Shown: positions 22,343-31,712, counted from the first letter of the stretch. The stretch is 32,955 bases of DNA from an uncultured delta proteobacterium (GCA_903875445.1 CAIQWD010000076.1:1-32955); one strand, 5' to 3'. The notes: generated by a model from the letters alone, not told the origin. Program-made: numbers and translations.

Positions 22343-25300
22343 GGGTATCCGTACTTGGCTGCTGGGCAGTATCGTAACACTGTCGCTCCTGATGGCGGCG
22401 GCAATGCTGCTCCTTCCGTGGCTCATTGATCCCGCCTCGATCAAACAAAAAATCCAGACGGTGCTGACCGAACAGACCGGCGGTCGGGTTGACTACCAAG
22501 GGATTGGCCTTTCCTATTTCCCCCGACCGTCCCTCGAACTGCATCAGGTCACCCTGGCGATTCCGGACGTGGCAGAGGGCACAATTGCCGCCCTGCGCCT
22601 CTCGCCAAAATTCTTTCCCCTGTTGACTGGCGATTTGCACCTGGCCAAGCTCGAGCTGGACTCGCCGCAGTTCAGCCTCGAACTTCCTGACCAAAAGCCA
22701 GAAGGAATCCCATCGCAACCTTCTCCGTCCATCGTATTGGGCAAGAATCTGCCTTCGGCCATTGCACCGCTCGGCCTGGTAATCGCCGGCCTGAAGCTAC
22801 AGATCGATAACGGCCAGCTGGTGATCGCCAGGAGCAAACAAAAGCTGGTCGTACTCAAAGGCCTGAGCCTGAACGGCAGCGTCCAAATGGTGGGCGACGG
22901 GATAACCGTCAGACTCGATCGACTGGCCCTCGCCGAACCGGCCCTTGCATTGACCGGAGACCTGACTCTGGCACCGACCACCCCGGCAATCACATTGAAC
23001 CTGTCAGGCACCGACATCGATGTCGATGCCACCCGCAGAACCGCTCTGGCCCTGGCAGGCGACACCAGCCCCATCAAGAATATCTTCGATTACCTGCGCG
23101 GTGGTCGGGTGCCGCAGATCAGCTTCACCTTCCACGGTGAGAACCCGTCTGAATTGGGCGATCTGAACAATATCCTGATCAAGGGGCAATTGCAGGACGG
23201 TAAAGTCTCGATCCCGGAGATCAATCTCGACCTGACCGAGGTCGTCGGCGAGGTGGTCATCGGCAAGGGCGTACTGCAAGCCACCGGACTGCAAGCCCAC
23301 CTTGACAAATCAACCGGCTCGGAAGGTTCGCTGAAGATGGGTCTGACCAAAGAGAACGACCTGTTTCAGTTGGATCTGATGGTAGGCGCCGACCTGGCGA
23401 ACACCCGGTCGATCCTGCAGCGGGTGGTCCGTGCCCCGGCCTTCACTGCCGAACTGGAAAAGATCACCAACCTGCAGGGCACCGGCCAGGGGAAATTGAC
23501 CCTCGGAGACAGGCTAAGCGACATCAACGCCAAAATCGAGGTCAGCGAGCTGAGGTTGTCCGCCGACTACCAGAGGGTGCCATTGCCGATCACAATCGCA
23601 GAGGGACGGCTTACCTTCAGCAAAAAGCAGCTGAGTCTCGACAAGTTCAGCGGCTCGTTGGGACAGTCGCGGTTTGCCGATTTCTCCTGTCTCTTTCTCT
23701 GGGACAAGAACCTATCCCTCGACGTCGGTTCCGGTCGGTTCGATTTGGACATGGCCGAGCTCTATCCCTGGCTTGCCTCTCTGCAAGGACTGCGTGAGAA
23801 GCTGAAGGAGGTTAAACGTATGACCGGCCGACTCGAATTATCTGCCTTGAATCTTAAAGGCGAGGTCGACCGGCCATCTGAGTGGAAGTTCACCTCGACC
23901 GGCACCGTGCAAGACCTCTCGGTCGATACGGCACTCCTTCCAAACGGCATCAATCTGGCGAGCGGAGGCTTTAAAGTCGATACGCACCAGCTGACCTTCA
24001 AAAAATTCAAGACTTCAAGCCAGGATGCGGCATTCATCCTGTCCGGCAGCCTCAAAGGTTTTCCCCATCGGCTCGAACGGATCGACCTCTCACTGGACGG
24101 CTCCATGGGACCACAGTCGGTCGAATGGCTCTCGGACAAACTCAAGATGCCAAGGTCCTACGCGATCCATGCGCCCCTTAGCATCAGCGCCGCGCAGATC
24201 TCCTGGCAGCCGGAGTCTATCGCCTCTTTTAAGGGTTCGGTATCCATAGAGAAAGGGCCTGCAATCGTGGCCGATGTCGACTATCGGCCGGGACAACTGC
24301 AGGTCAACCGGCTGCATATCAAGGATCAGTATTCCGATGCCGGCATGGTCATTGACCTCAATAAGGATCAACACGACTTCAAGTTTGCCGGCAAACTGCA
24401 GCATGAAACCCTGCAAACCCTCTTCGTCGATCCACGATTCAAAAGCGGTCGACTGGAGGGGGACTTTACCGTCACCGTCCCGCAAAGCGGGCAAGCCAAG
24501 GTTACCACCACGGGCCGGCTGACCGGAGAGAACCTGCCGGTGCTCTTGTCCTCGGGCGACACAGTAAATTTTGAACAGATCGCCCTGAAAGCAGATGGTC
24601 CACAGGTGAAAGTCGACATCACGAAACTCACCTGGAAGAACTTTACCTGGGAGCCTGTCGAGGGGACAGTCTCCTTCGATGGCGATAGGGCCGATTTCAT
24701 GCTTGCCGGAGCCAAATTATGCGGCATTCATTCGCTTGGCTCGTTCTCCTATACCGGAGATGAATTCTCTCTCGATATGACCCTGCAGGGGAAAAATCTC
24801 GACGTTGCCACCAGCTACACCTGTTTGACCGAGGGCCGGGTCAAGGCAACCGGTCGCCTCGATTTCTCCAGCAGGGTGACCGCCAAGGGAAAAATGGCTG
24901 AACTGGTCAAGGACCTGAAGGGCCCTTTGCAGATGACTCTCAGCAACGGTGTGATCGAGCGGGACAAATTGGTGGCCAGGACCCTGGAGGTGCTCAATGT
25001 CACCGAGATCGTCAAAGGCAGACTGCCGAACCTTGACACCACCGGCCTCGCATACACCACCATGACTCTGCAGGGTGAGTTCAAAAACGGCAAACTGCTC
25101 ATTCATAAATATTTTATGGATGGAGAGACCCTCAACCTGATAGGTTCCGGTGAAATCCGTCTGGAAGAAAAGAATCTCGAGGTCCAATTGCTGGCTGCAC
25201 CATTTAAGACCGTCGATACCATAGTAAAATACATTCCCGGGGTCAATTACCTGCTGGGCGGCAGCCTGGTGGCAATTCCAATCAGTATCACCGGAGTTTT

Positions 25301-25424
25301 GGGCGATCCCAAGGTCGAGGTCATGTCAGCCTCGGCGGTCGGTGCAAGCCTTTATAACTTGGCCGAACGGACCATCAAGTCACCCTTGAAACTCTTCGAA
25401 ACGATTATTCCCAGGGGTAAGTAG
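22320..25424 (+). CDS. AsmA family protein (large periplasmic, membrane-anchored)
   Basis: About 1034 residues: a lysine-rich start and one transmembrane segment (roughly residues 10-33, LLGSIVTLSLLMAAAMLLLPW) ending in LIDPASIKQKIQ. A long periplasmic beta-rich part follows with repeated amphipathic strands, as in the AsmA/YhdP/TamB group of bridge-like proteins linked to phospholipid transport and outer-membrane integrity. The C-terminal ILGVLGDPKV-like ending (SITGVLGDPKVEVM) is typical. I prefer the GTG at 22320, giving a MKKKIISKG start; a GTG ten codons earlier (22290) is possible. It overlaps the AAA gene by 23 bases and ends before a strong terminator. Confidence 0.8.
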   Translation: MKKKIISKGIRTWLLGSIVTLSLLMAAAMLLLPWLIDPASIKQKIQTVLTEQTGGRVDYQGIGLSYFPRPSLELHQVTLAIPDVAEGTIAALRLSPKFFPLLTGDLHLAKLELDSPQFSLELPDQKPEGIPSQPSPSIVLGKNLPSAIAPLGLVIAGLKLQIDNGQLVIARSKQKLVVLKGLSLNGSVQMVGDGITVRLDRLALAEPALALTGDLTLAPTTPAITLNLSGTDIDVDATRRTALALAGDTSPIKNIFDYLRGGRVPQISFTFHGENPSELGDLNNILIKGQLQDGKVSIPEINLDLTEVVGEVVIGKGVLQATGLQAHLDKSTGSEGSLKMGLTKENDLFQLDLMVGADLANTRSILQRVVRAPAFTAELEKITNLQGTGQGKLTLGDRLSDINAKIEVSELRLSADYQRVPLPITIAEGRLTFSKKQLSLDKFSGSLGQSRFADFSCLFLWDKNLSLDVGSGRFDLDMAELYPWLASLQGLREKLKEVKRMTGRLELSALNLKGEVDRPSEWKFTSTGTVQDLSVDTALLPNGINLASGGFKVDTHQLTFKKFKTSSQDAAFILSGSLKGFPHRLERIDLSLDGSMGPQSVEWLSDKLKMPRSYAIHAPLSISAAQISWQPESIASFKGSVSIEKGPAIVADVDYRPGQLQVNRLHIKDQYSDAGMVIDLNKDQHDFKFAGKLQHETLQTLFVDPRFKSGRLEGDFTVTVPQSGQAKVTTTGRLTGENLPVLLSSGDTVNFEQIALKADGPQVKVDITKLTWKNFTWEPVEGTVSFDGDRADFMLAGAKLCGIHSLGSFSYTGDEFSLDMTLQGKNLDVATSYTCLTEGRVKATGRLDFSSRVTAKGKMAELVKDLKGPLQMTLSNGVIERDKLVARTLEVLNVTEIVKGRLPNLDTTGLAYTTMTLQGEFKNGKLLIHKYFMDGETLNLIGSGEIRLEEKNLEVQLLAAPFKTVDTIVKYIPGVNYLLGGSLVAIPISITGVLGDPKVEVMSASAVGASLYNLAERTIKSPLKLFETIIPRGK

Positions 25425-25536
25425 CATGGAAAGTTACCCTAGAGCGGAATGCCCTAACTTGTGTTACTAGATCCATCAAACACGCATCCTATGGTATTTT
25501 ATCAGGTTCGAAATGGCTTTTTCTGCAGACTCGCTC

Positions 25537-25584
25537 CGGCTCACCGGACCCGCGCGGTTTGCGGGGGCCGGTGAGCCGTTTTTT
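25537..25584 (+). terminator. Intrinsic terminator after the AsmA-family gene
   Basis: CGGCTCACCGG (25537-25547) pairs perfectly with CCGGTGAGCCG (25568-25578), followed by TTTTTT (25579-25584). The T-run is only on the plus strand, so it is directional. The stem lies inside the 3' end of the convergent DinB-fold gene. Confidence 0.9.
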
Positions 25585-26119
25585 CCTCTATGTTTACGAT
25601 GTATTTTATGTGAAACTTCGCATGTTGCGTTAAGAAATACGCCCATTGGTAGACATCTATTTTCCCTAGTTTATGCACAGTCATAGTCACTTTGCAAAGC
25701 GTTCCGCTGCCGTCAGAAATCTGATCCAACAAATTTTCTAACTGCACCACTTGCTCTTTCAACTTGAGCTCGATTTCCGTCTTGGGTAACTTTTTCTTAG
25801 GAATCAGGTGCTTCGGCGGATTCCATTCGAAAAAACCAGGCATGGAAATTTCGTTTATTTCCTCGAGACTCCCGACGTCTTCTGAGTACTGCAGTTCCTT
25901 TTTCCTCTTTAAACACTTTGAGACACTTTTATCCAAGGTGAGCAAAAGAAAATAGCCAGTGAGATAAGTATGCTCCACATGCTTTAGAATTGTCCAAGAG
26001 TCATCATACGGCAGCTTTTGATTTAAGTAGTCATCGTCTTTTCTACACAAAGCGCCTAAGTAGCTATATGCGCCTTCAAGTTCGTTGGTAATAACTTCTA
26101 TCGCTCGTACAACATTCAT
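25541..26119 (-). CDS. DinB-superfamily-like protein
   Basis: A 192-residue cytosolic protein with a four-helix-bundle pattern and histidines at the positions expected for the metal site of DinB/YfiT-like proteins: DSWTILKHVEHTYLTGY in the first half and YFLTQHAKFHIKYI near the end. The activity of this branch is unknown; relatives are thiol-dependent metal enzymes. The last ~15 residues (TAHRPPQTARVR) are encoded by the plus-strand terminator stem and look like a non-native tail, so the original stop may have been lost. GGGGG and an AAGGAG 13 bases upstream precede the ATG. Confidence 0.65.
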   Translation of the reverse strand: MNVVRAIEVITNELEGAYSYLGALCRKDDDYLNQKLPYDDSWTILKHVEHTYLTGYFLLLTLDKSVSKCLKRKKELQYSEDVGSLEEINEISMPGFFEWNPPKHLIPKKKLPKTEIELKLKEQVVQLENLLDQISDGSGTLCKVTMTVHKLGKIDVYQWAYFLTQHAKFHIKYIVNIEEKTAHRPPQTARVR

Positions 26120-26256
26120 TTTCCCCCACTGCTCCTTGTGTCAGGCTAACGGTGCAATAACCTGCCGGTGGAGGGATCACCCTTTTTAACAACGGGGCTA
26201 TTTCCAGTCAGGTTTATTGACTTGATTGAGGTCATACCCCTAGCTGATTGCCACAA

Positions 26257-26669
26257 TCACGTGTTGTGCCATGTGTGACCGCAGTTAACGCATTGTGGCT
26301 TGTGCATGCAAAGGCGTGAGCCACATTCTGGACAGGACCACTTGGCTTTTTCCTTGGCAACAAAGCTTTTTACTCCGATGGCCAGGATGCGCTCTAAATT
26401 TGCAATGACGTTTACTCCGTATTTGGTCCGGTAGCGATCGTCAAGATGGAGTAGATCAGCGCAGGGATATTTGGCGCAGGAAAAGCAGAACTGATGGCCA
26501 CCGGCGGCAAGGTCTTCACAGTTTTTTATGGCACAGGTAAGGCACGCGTTCGACTTGTGGTTATCACCCCCCTCGGCAACCGGGGCAAGTGATCTCGAAT
26601 GAATGAGCGGCACAGGCTGCAGTTCACGCCACACGGCGCTATCAGTGCAATGTCATCTAACTTGTGCAT
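26257..26669 (-). pseudogene. DUF3795 cysteine-rich protein, broken by two frameshifts
   Basis: Three frames together make a DUF3795-type zinc protein. Starting at the ATG at 26669, frame one reads MHKLDDIALIAPCGVNCSLC and RSFIRD; a second frame gives TCPGCRGG; a third continues DNHKSNACLTCAIKNC and on to CPECGSRLCMHKPQCVNCGH. Each step needs removal of one base, the second within a run of six G (minus strand, about 26565-26570). The family motif order APCGxNCxLC, CPGCRG, C-x2-C, FCFSCAKYPC is preserved, so this is a real gene disrupted by mutation or by sequencing error. It lies 14 bases downstream of the PEBP-like gene. The readable 125-residue frame alone lacks the N-terminal metal site. 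Confidence 0.8.
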
Positions 26670-26683
26670 CTATTGCTCTGTGG

Positions 26684-27238
26684 TTAGCGACCATATTTTG
26701 CCGTAAAGTTCGCTTTTGCAAGGGTGTTCGCATGAATCATGAAGCCGATTAATGCAGCGGATGCATCCGCAGGAACATCAATTTTTTCAATTTTCAGTGA
26801 ATAGACTGTAAAAATGTAACGATGCGGCTTGTCGCCTTTTGGAGGGCATGCTCCGCCAAATGCATGGGCGCCGAAGTCTGTACGACCTTGGAGAGTTCCT
26901 GGAGGCAGGAGCTTACCTGTTGCATCTCCTGCACCAGAAACCAATTCAGTAATATTCGCTGGAATATTGTAGACAACCCAATGCCACCAGCCCGAACCTG
27001 TAGGTGCATCGGGGTCATACACAGTAATTGCGTAGCTTTTTGTTCCTTTTGGCCCTGGCGTCCATTTCAATGCAGGTGATTGATTTTTCCCAGTACAACC
27101 AAAGCCATCAAATACTTGTTCCTCGGTGAGGGTAGCACCAGGTTTAATAGTTGGACTCGTGAGCTTTACGGTATCGGCAAGAGCTGCAGTTGATGCAAAA
27201 CAAATACTGGCAACTACCAAAATCAATGTCTTGAACAT
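26684..27238 (-). CDS. Exported PEBP-family protein (YbhB/YbcL-like)
   Basis: A 184-residue phosphatidylethanolamine-binding-protein fold, related to Raf kinase inhibitor-like bacterial proteins; the ligand is unknown. A signal peptide (FKTLILVVASICFASTAALA) directs it to the periplasm. Family motifs are SPALKWTPGPKGTKSYAITVYDPDAPTG, WWHWVVYNIP and GGACPPKGDKPHRYIFTVYSL, which line the anion-binding pocket. I use the ATG at 27238, with AGGAGG 6 bases upstream, over the one at 27271. Confidence 0.9.
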   Translation of the reverse strand: MFKTLILVVASICFASTAALADTVKLTSPTIKPGATLTEEQVFDGFGCTGKNQSPALKWTPGPKGTKSYAITVYDPDAPTGSGWWHWVVYNIPANITELVSGAGDATGKLLPPGTLQGRTDFGAHAFGGACPPKGDKPHRYIFTVYSLKIEKIDVPADASAALIGFMIHANTLAKANFTAKYGR

Positions 27239-27329
27239 AACGAACCTCCTTTTTGTAAGATGTTGAAACACTAACGTACTTGTCCGTCGTACCGGTAAGC
27301 TGACCTAAGAATTCAAAACCGCTGCCTTC

Positions 27330-27377
27330 CCGGTGTCGGTTGGGCTAGGTAGTTGGACTTAAAGTCCCAAACACCGG
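27330..27377. repeat. Compound inverted repeat between the cupin and PEBP genes
   Basis: CCGGTGT (27330-27336) pairs with ACACCGG (27371-27377), TTGGG (27340-27344) with CCCAA (27366-27370), and the apex carries the near-palindrome GGACTTAAAGTCC (27355-27367). No T-run on either side, so it is not a standard terminator. It could act as a transcript stabiliser or a protein site. Confidence 0.4.
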
Positions 27378-27426
27378 CATTATAAATAATGATAATTCAA
27401 GACCCCATTCTTTGCATTAAGAGTGT

Positions 27427-27843
27427 CTATTTTTTAAGGGAAATCGGTGTATCTGGAGAACCGGCATAGAAAACCACTATCTCTGCGGGACCATTGCCTG
27501 TGTTCTTTCCGAAATGCCATTTATTCACAACTTCAATGATTGGATCTCCAGCCTTGAGAAGCAATTTCTTGTCGTCTTCAGTTATGACAGTAAGCTCTCC
27601 ACTTAATAGTACTCCAGCATTTATCACCGGATGTTGATGCAAAGGTAAAGTTGTTCCTGCTGGAATTGTTATTCGCAAAATCGTTACTTCAGGCATGTCT
27701 TTCGGATATGGGGGCAATGGCGTTCCGTCCCAGCTTGAGCTTGCCTTAACCAATGTAGCAACTGTGATGCCAGTGGAATCATCGGCTTGAACTGTGCTTG
27801 AGAGCAATAATACCAACCATAAACCGAAAAAGAGTTTCTTCAT
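27427..27843 (-). CDS. Exported small cupin protein
   Basis: A 138-residue single-domain cupin with a signal peptide ([19 protein letters not shown]). The metal-site motifs are recognisable: [26 protein letters not shown] supplies His-x-His and a later Glu is expected at GELTV, while [19 protein letters not shown] holds the second histidine. Substrate unknown; secreted cupins of this type often bind small acids or act as stress proteins. I use the ATG at 27843 with AAGGAA upstream rather than the one five codons earlier. The 276-base gap before it (27844-28119) holds no recognisable gene. Confidence 0.8.
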   Translation of the reverse strand: MKKLFFGLWLVLLLSSTVQADDSTGITVATLVKASSSWDGTPLPPYPKDMPEVTILRITIPAGTTLPLHQHPVINAGVLLSGELTVITEDDKKLLLKAGDPIIEVVNKWHFGKNTGNGPAEIVVFYAGSPDTPISLKK

Positions 27844-28119
27844 GCTTGTTCCTTCCATTTAGTAGCCGACGATTCAATTGGGCATCGTGTTAATCTTCTT
27901 CTTGCTTCCCAGTTTCCGTGTCGTAAGATTCTGAAATTATAGCTTTCTATTTCATATGTTTTGGTCACCTGATGCGACGAAAATTGGCCAAAAGGTTATT
28001 TATGATAAACTTTAGTAACGCGATGATCATCGATTTATTCGGTGCATGGTCTTGCTAATAAAAGTTTCCCCCCCTAAAATATCCTCTTGAATATTAGCTC
28101 GTTCCCCTTTTCCCGATAC

Positions 28120-29505
28120 TTAGTATGTCGAATTGGAGTGTGAAATTTCCAAATCATTGACCTGAAGAAAGGCGGGGAGGACAATTGCTGTCGGGTTGCG
28201 TGCGCCATAACTCATCGATGTATTGTTGACAACCAGAGGCCGCGAGAGCCATGCCAGCCGGTCGCCAAAAATATCCAACAGACTTTGGGTGATACGCACA
28301 TTGTAGGGCACAGCTACTGAGCCGTCCTTTTTGAGCAGCAGCGCACCAAAACGTGAACTGGCGGTGATCAGCCCCTTTGACGGGTTGACGATGTTCATAT
28401 AATGCAGAAAAGGGATGTACAGCAGGTCGTTTTCGCGCGGCAGATTGACCAGCTCTTCGAGCGTGGCGGCCTCCTTATCGCCGCCGCCCAATACAAGGCT
28501 CTTGTGCATGACCGTGTGGCCAGTGGGCGATGCGCCGAACTCGTCGGCATCATCCTGTAACCAGGTAAATGAGTTGAAGATCCCGTTCAGAAAGATCGGG
28601 AACGGCTTGCGGGATATCCCCATCTGATCCCGCTGAAAGGGGAAAGTCTCCGGACGGGTCGGGTCATCGGTCAGGTTGAACTTGTTCGAGAACACTTTTC
28701 GACCGACTTGATCCCCGGCGATGAAAGAAAATCCTCTTTTCATCGAGCCGCCGCTAAAACCGATGTAGTTCATCATGGTAAGCAGATCGCCAATGGCGGC
28801 AGAGCCAAAAACAATGTCATACCTGCCCAAAGGCAGCTGCTGTGGCGCATCGTGCCGGTAACGCTCCAGCAGGAAGGTCAGGTCGCGGCGCACTGCGAAC
28901 GGGTTCAGATCGGTTTTCTTCTGGGCCGACTGCTCGGCAATCACTTCCCATTTGAGGGTAATATGCGAAAGGACGATGCTGATCTGCGCATCGGTACTTT
29001 TGAAATACTGGAGATGTTCCGAACGGGTATTGATTTGTGCGGTAGTGTTCACGCCTGAAGAGAAAATCCCGGAGAGTTTGATTTCGTCCGTTTCGAGACC
29101 CGCCACCGCCTGGTTGAAATACTCAAGGCGCTCATCACTTGCGATCCCGGCCAGCGCCGCGTCAAAGACGCTTTCATCGATAAATGTTTCCGGGTAGACC
29201 GGCACGGTTGGCTGGTAATTCAAAGGCTGGACGTGCTTGACCATTTCGGCGGCAATATCAACCCCCTGTTTCATCTCGGCCAATTTATTCAAATCGGTGA
29301 TCATTTCATAGCTGGCGTGTTTGCTCTTATCATAGGCGGTAATTTCCAGGCGAATGAGATGCTCGTTGGTGTTTAGCGAAATGGCCGAGTTGGCAAAACG
29401 CATCAGACAGCTCTCTTCTTCGTGATAGAAGAACGTGGCTTCAACGTTTTTTGAAAGAGCATAGATGCGCAGGTCACGCAAAACTTGCAGAATTTGTTCT
29501 TTCAC
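28120..29505 (-). CDS. tldE: TldE/PmbA-family metalloprotease subunit
   Basis: A 461-residue protein of the TldD/PmbA superfamily. It lacks the HExxxH zinc site and so corresponds to the non-catalytic TldE (PmbA) subunit that pairs with TldD to form a peptide-degrading or peptide-maturing protease. Recognisable parts are the N-terminal sandwich domain, the VFGSAAIGDLLTMMNYIGFSG segment, GNIF-like FLNGIFNSFTW and VVNNTSMSYGARNP near the end. Translation starts at GTG 29505, with GGAG 7 bases upstream, only two bases after the tldD stop. Confidence 0.8.
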   Translation of the reverse strand: MKEQILQVLRDLRIYALSKNVEATFFYHEEESCLMRFANSAISLNTNEHLIRLEITAYDKSKHASYEMITDLNKLAEMKQGVDIAAEMVKHVQPLNYQPTVPVYPETFIDESVFDAALAGIASDERLEYFNQAVAGLETDEIKLSGIFSSGVNTTAQINTRSEHLQYFKSTDAQISIVLSHITLKWEVIAEQSAQKKTDLNPFAVRRDLTFLLERYRHDAPQQLPLGRYDIVFGSAAIGDLLTMMNYIGFSGGSMKRGFSFIAGDQVGRKVFSNKFNLTDDPTRPETFPFQRDQMGISRKPFPIFLNGIFNSFTWLQDDADEFGASPTGHTVMHKSLVLGGGDKEAATLEELVNLPRENDLLYIPFLHYMNIVNPSKGLITASSRFGALLLKKDGSVAVPYNVRITQSLLDIFGDRLAWLSRPLVVNNTSMSYGARNPTAIVLPAFLQVNDLEISHSNSTY

Positions 29506-29507
29506 AG

Positions 29508-30980
29508 TTACTCTCCTATGGTCACATTGTCAAAGCGGCAGACCGGCACGCCATGTCCCAACTGCATGATCTGGTTGGGTTGTCCCTTGCCGCAGTTATC
29601 GACACTGCGCACTTCCCAGGTGGATTTATTGCCCACGGCGGAGAGCGAATTGTAAAACTTGACGGTCTCACCTTTGTAGGTCGAATTTTTCACGACGCGG
29701 GTAACTTTGCCGTCTTTCACCAGCCAGCCAATATCGGTGGCAAAGTGAAATTGCTCACGATTGGAGCCGATCGACCAGCTCTTGTCGCCATCCAGAATGA
29801 TTCCTTTTTCGGTGTTTTTGACGATCTCAGCCAGCGAGCCATCGCTGCCGGGGTCGATGTTGATGTTGGTCATCCGTTCGATCGGCACCCGATAAAATGC
29901 CGTCGCGCGGTTGGCGCCACTGCTTCCGCTGAAGATCTTTTTGCCTATGCGGTCGTTGGCCTCTTCCACCATCTGGCGGCCGGTAATCGCGCCGACCAGC
30001 AGGCCCTTATCAATCAGCACGTTATCCTGTGCGGGAACGCCATCATCATCAAAGCCAAAACTACCGGGGCTGTTGGGGAGAGTGGCATTGGCGCGGGCAG
30101 TCAATTTGCTAGAGCCGTAACGCAACTCGCCGAAATCACTAAGCTTGACGAACGAACCGCCCGCATAGGCCAATTCATAGCCAAGAATGCGATCCAGTTC
30201 GAGTGCGTGGCCTATGGTTTCGTGGGTTTGCAGGTACATAATCCCGGGGAGTAAAATTACCGAACGTTCGTCTTTGGGGCAAACGTCAGCCACCAGGACT
30301 TCGTTCATCTCCCGTACAATTCGTGCGGCATTTTCGCTGAACAGGTGCGGGTCAAGCGTTTCCCAACCCCGTGTTGCGCCAGTAAGCGATGGGCTGAACT
30401 TCCGCGAATGGGACTCCCCCTGCGCATCGACCCCCATGACCTGAATTGTGGGAAAAACTTCGATAATGTTCTTCTCAATCTCGCTCTCTTCAGAATCAAG
30501 GTAAACGATCTGTTTGCGCATGAAGATCAGCTCGCAAATCCGCTGGGTGACGCCTGTTCGGTTTAATTGCCCATCCAGCTCTTTCATAAACGCTATTTTT
30601 TCCGCCAGCGGCACGGCAAACGGATCAATCCGGTTTGGACTGGTGAAAGAGGCCCGGATTGGCACCTTCCCGGCTAGACGAACCGGAAAGGTAACCCGTT
30701 TCGCCGCAACACGGGCATTGTCCAGTGCTTTATCAAAGAGCGCTTGAAGATTGTCGGTATTCGACGAGGCAGAAAAGCCCCACGCCCCCTTGTAAAGAAC
30801 ACGAACGCCAACCCCGCTCTCACGAGATGAGGACGCATTTTTCAAATTGCCATTCCACATTAAAAGCTGGCTGGTTTCTTCCACAGGATACCAGCGCGCA
30901 TCAACGGAGGATGCCCCTGCCACCATGAGCCGGTCAATCTGTTTTTGTAATTTCTTTCGCACTGGACTCTCCATGGTCAT
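29508..30980 (-). CDS. tldD: TldD-family zinc metalloprotease
   Basis: The catalytic partner of TldE, 490 residues. The zinc site HETIGH (253-258, HExxxH) followed by ALELDRILGYE matches TldD. The substrate tunnel domain precedes it, and C-terminal GDKSWSIGSNREQFHFATDIGWLVKDGKV is typical of the family. The E. coli TldD/E complex degrades unfolded peptides and processes microcin B17. No RiPP precursor or modification enzyme is seen nearby, so a housekeeping or stand-alone role is more likely here. An ATG two codons downstream is an alternative start; neither has a strong Shine-Dalgarno. Confidence 0.85.
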   Translation of the reverse strand: MTMESPVRKKLQKQIDRLMVAGASSVDARWYPVEETSQLLMWNGNLKNASSSRESGVGVRVLYKGAWGFSASSNTDNLQALFDKALDNARVAAKRVTFPVRLAGKVPIRASFTSPNRIDPFAVPLAEKIAFMKELDGQLNRTGVTQRICELIFMRKQIVYLDSEESEIEKNIIEVFPTIQVMGVDAQGESHSRKFSPSLTGATRGWETLDPHLFSENAARIVREMNEVLVADVCPKDERSVILLPGIMYLQTHETIGHALELDRILGYELAYAGGSFVKLSDFGELRYGSSKLTARANATLPNSPGSFGFDDDGVPAQDNVLIDKGLLVGAITGRQMVEEANDRIGKKIFSGSSGANRATAFYRVPIERMTNINIDPGSDGSLAEIVKNTEKGIILDGDKSWSIGSNREQFHFATDIGWLVKDGKVTRVVKNSTYKGETVKFYNSLSAVGNKSTWEVRSVDNCGKGQPNQIMQLGHGVPVCRFDNVTIGE

Positions 30981-31118
30981 ATTTTATATCGAATAGTCCT
31001 GTCTTCCATTATTCAACCTCATCAGTCAGCAACACGGAGGTGAGCGAATGGCGGCGGCCACAAGACGCCCCACCGAAAGGTTCGGCCTCGTCAGCACTGA
31101 ATTTTCTTGGTTCGTCAT

Positions 31119-31487
31119 CTACAGGACTACCGTACCCTGATGATAAACTATCTGCCAGCCCACATTTGTAAGCTTCCAGATGCTCGCTCGCCGAGTCACA
31201 CGCGCTCCTTGCCGCAGCACATACCTAACCAAGTAGTAATCGACCCCAAGAGCCGCGCAGTCAAAATCTTCAGTCGAGAGCAGCTCATAATCACCTGCGG
31301 ATTCCCGCTCGGCCAGAATCCTCAGAACCAGCTCTCGGTTATACCGCCTCCCTGACGCGCCAACTTCCCAAAAATCGGGAGCAATCACCCTTTGGTATTT
31401 GTGCTTCTCCGGTCCGGCCGCCGCAGTGTGGAAAACAGGCTCCAGATGCTTGAGTTCTTCGCAGACGTTCTCTAGATCCTTCGACAT
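31119..31487 (-). CDS. DUF4440 / NTF2-like small protein (intact copy)
   Basis: A 122-residue cone-fold (NTF2-like) protein of the DUF4440 type. An N-terminal helix (LENVCEELKHLEPVFH) is followed by IAPDFWEVGASGRRYNRELVLRIL, the segment typical of the family, and a C-terminal strand TRRASIWKLTNVGWQIVYHQGT. Function unknown; relatives include small enzymes and stress proteins. AGGAG is about 12 bases before the ATG. It is the intact member of a duplicated pair. Confidence 0.8.
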   Translation of the reverse strand: MSKDLENVCEELKHLEPVFHTAAAGPEKHKYQRVIAPDFWEVGASGRRYNRELVLRILAERESAGDYELLSTEDFDCAALGVDYYLVRYVLRQGARVTRRASIWKLTNVGWQIVYHQGTVVL

Positions 31488-31634
31488 TGCAGTAGGGCGC
31501 TCCTATTCAACCGAAAGTGAAAATCACAGTCGCACCTGGTGCATTTTTTTGTTAAAAGAGTCAAGAGCAGACTTGACCCTTTCTTATATCGAATAGTCCT
31601 GTTTTTCATTATTCAACCTTATCAGTTAGCAACA

Positions 31635-31712
31635 CGGAGGTGAGCGAATGGCGGCGGCCACAAGACGCTCGAGCTGGGAAAGGCACGTCGCCCGCCGCCA
31701 TACGCTCCACCG
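31635..31712 (-). repeat. Long imperfect hairpin downstream of the second DUF4440 copy
   Basis: The arm at 31635-31657 (CGGAGGTGAGCG, then ATGGCGGCGG) pairs imperfectly over about 22 bases with 31692-31712 (CCGCCGCCAT, then CGCTCCACCG) around a 34-base loop. In the first unit the right arm has been deleted. It sits just 3' of the minus-strand gene. Shape and position recall an attC site, but the simple R-box sequences are not clear. Confidence 0.45.
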
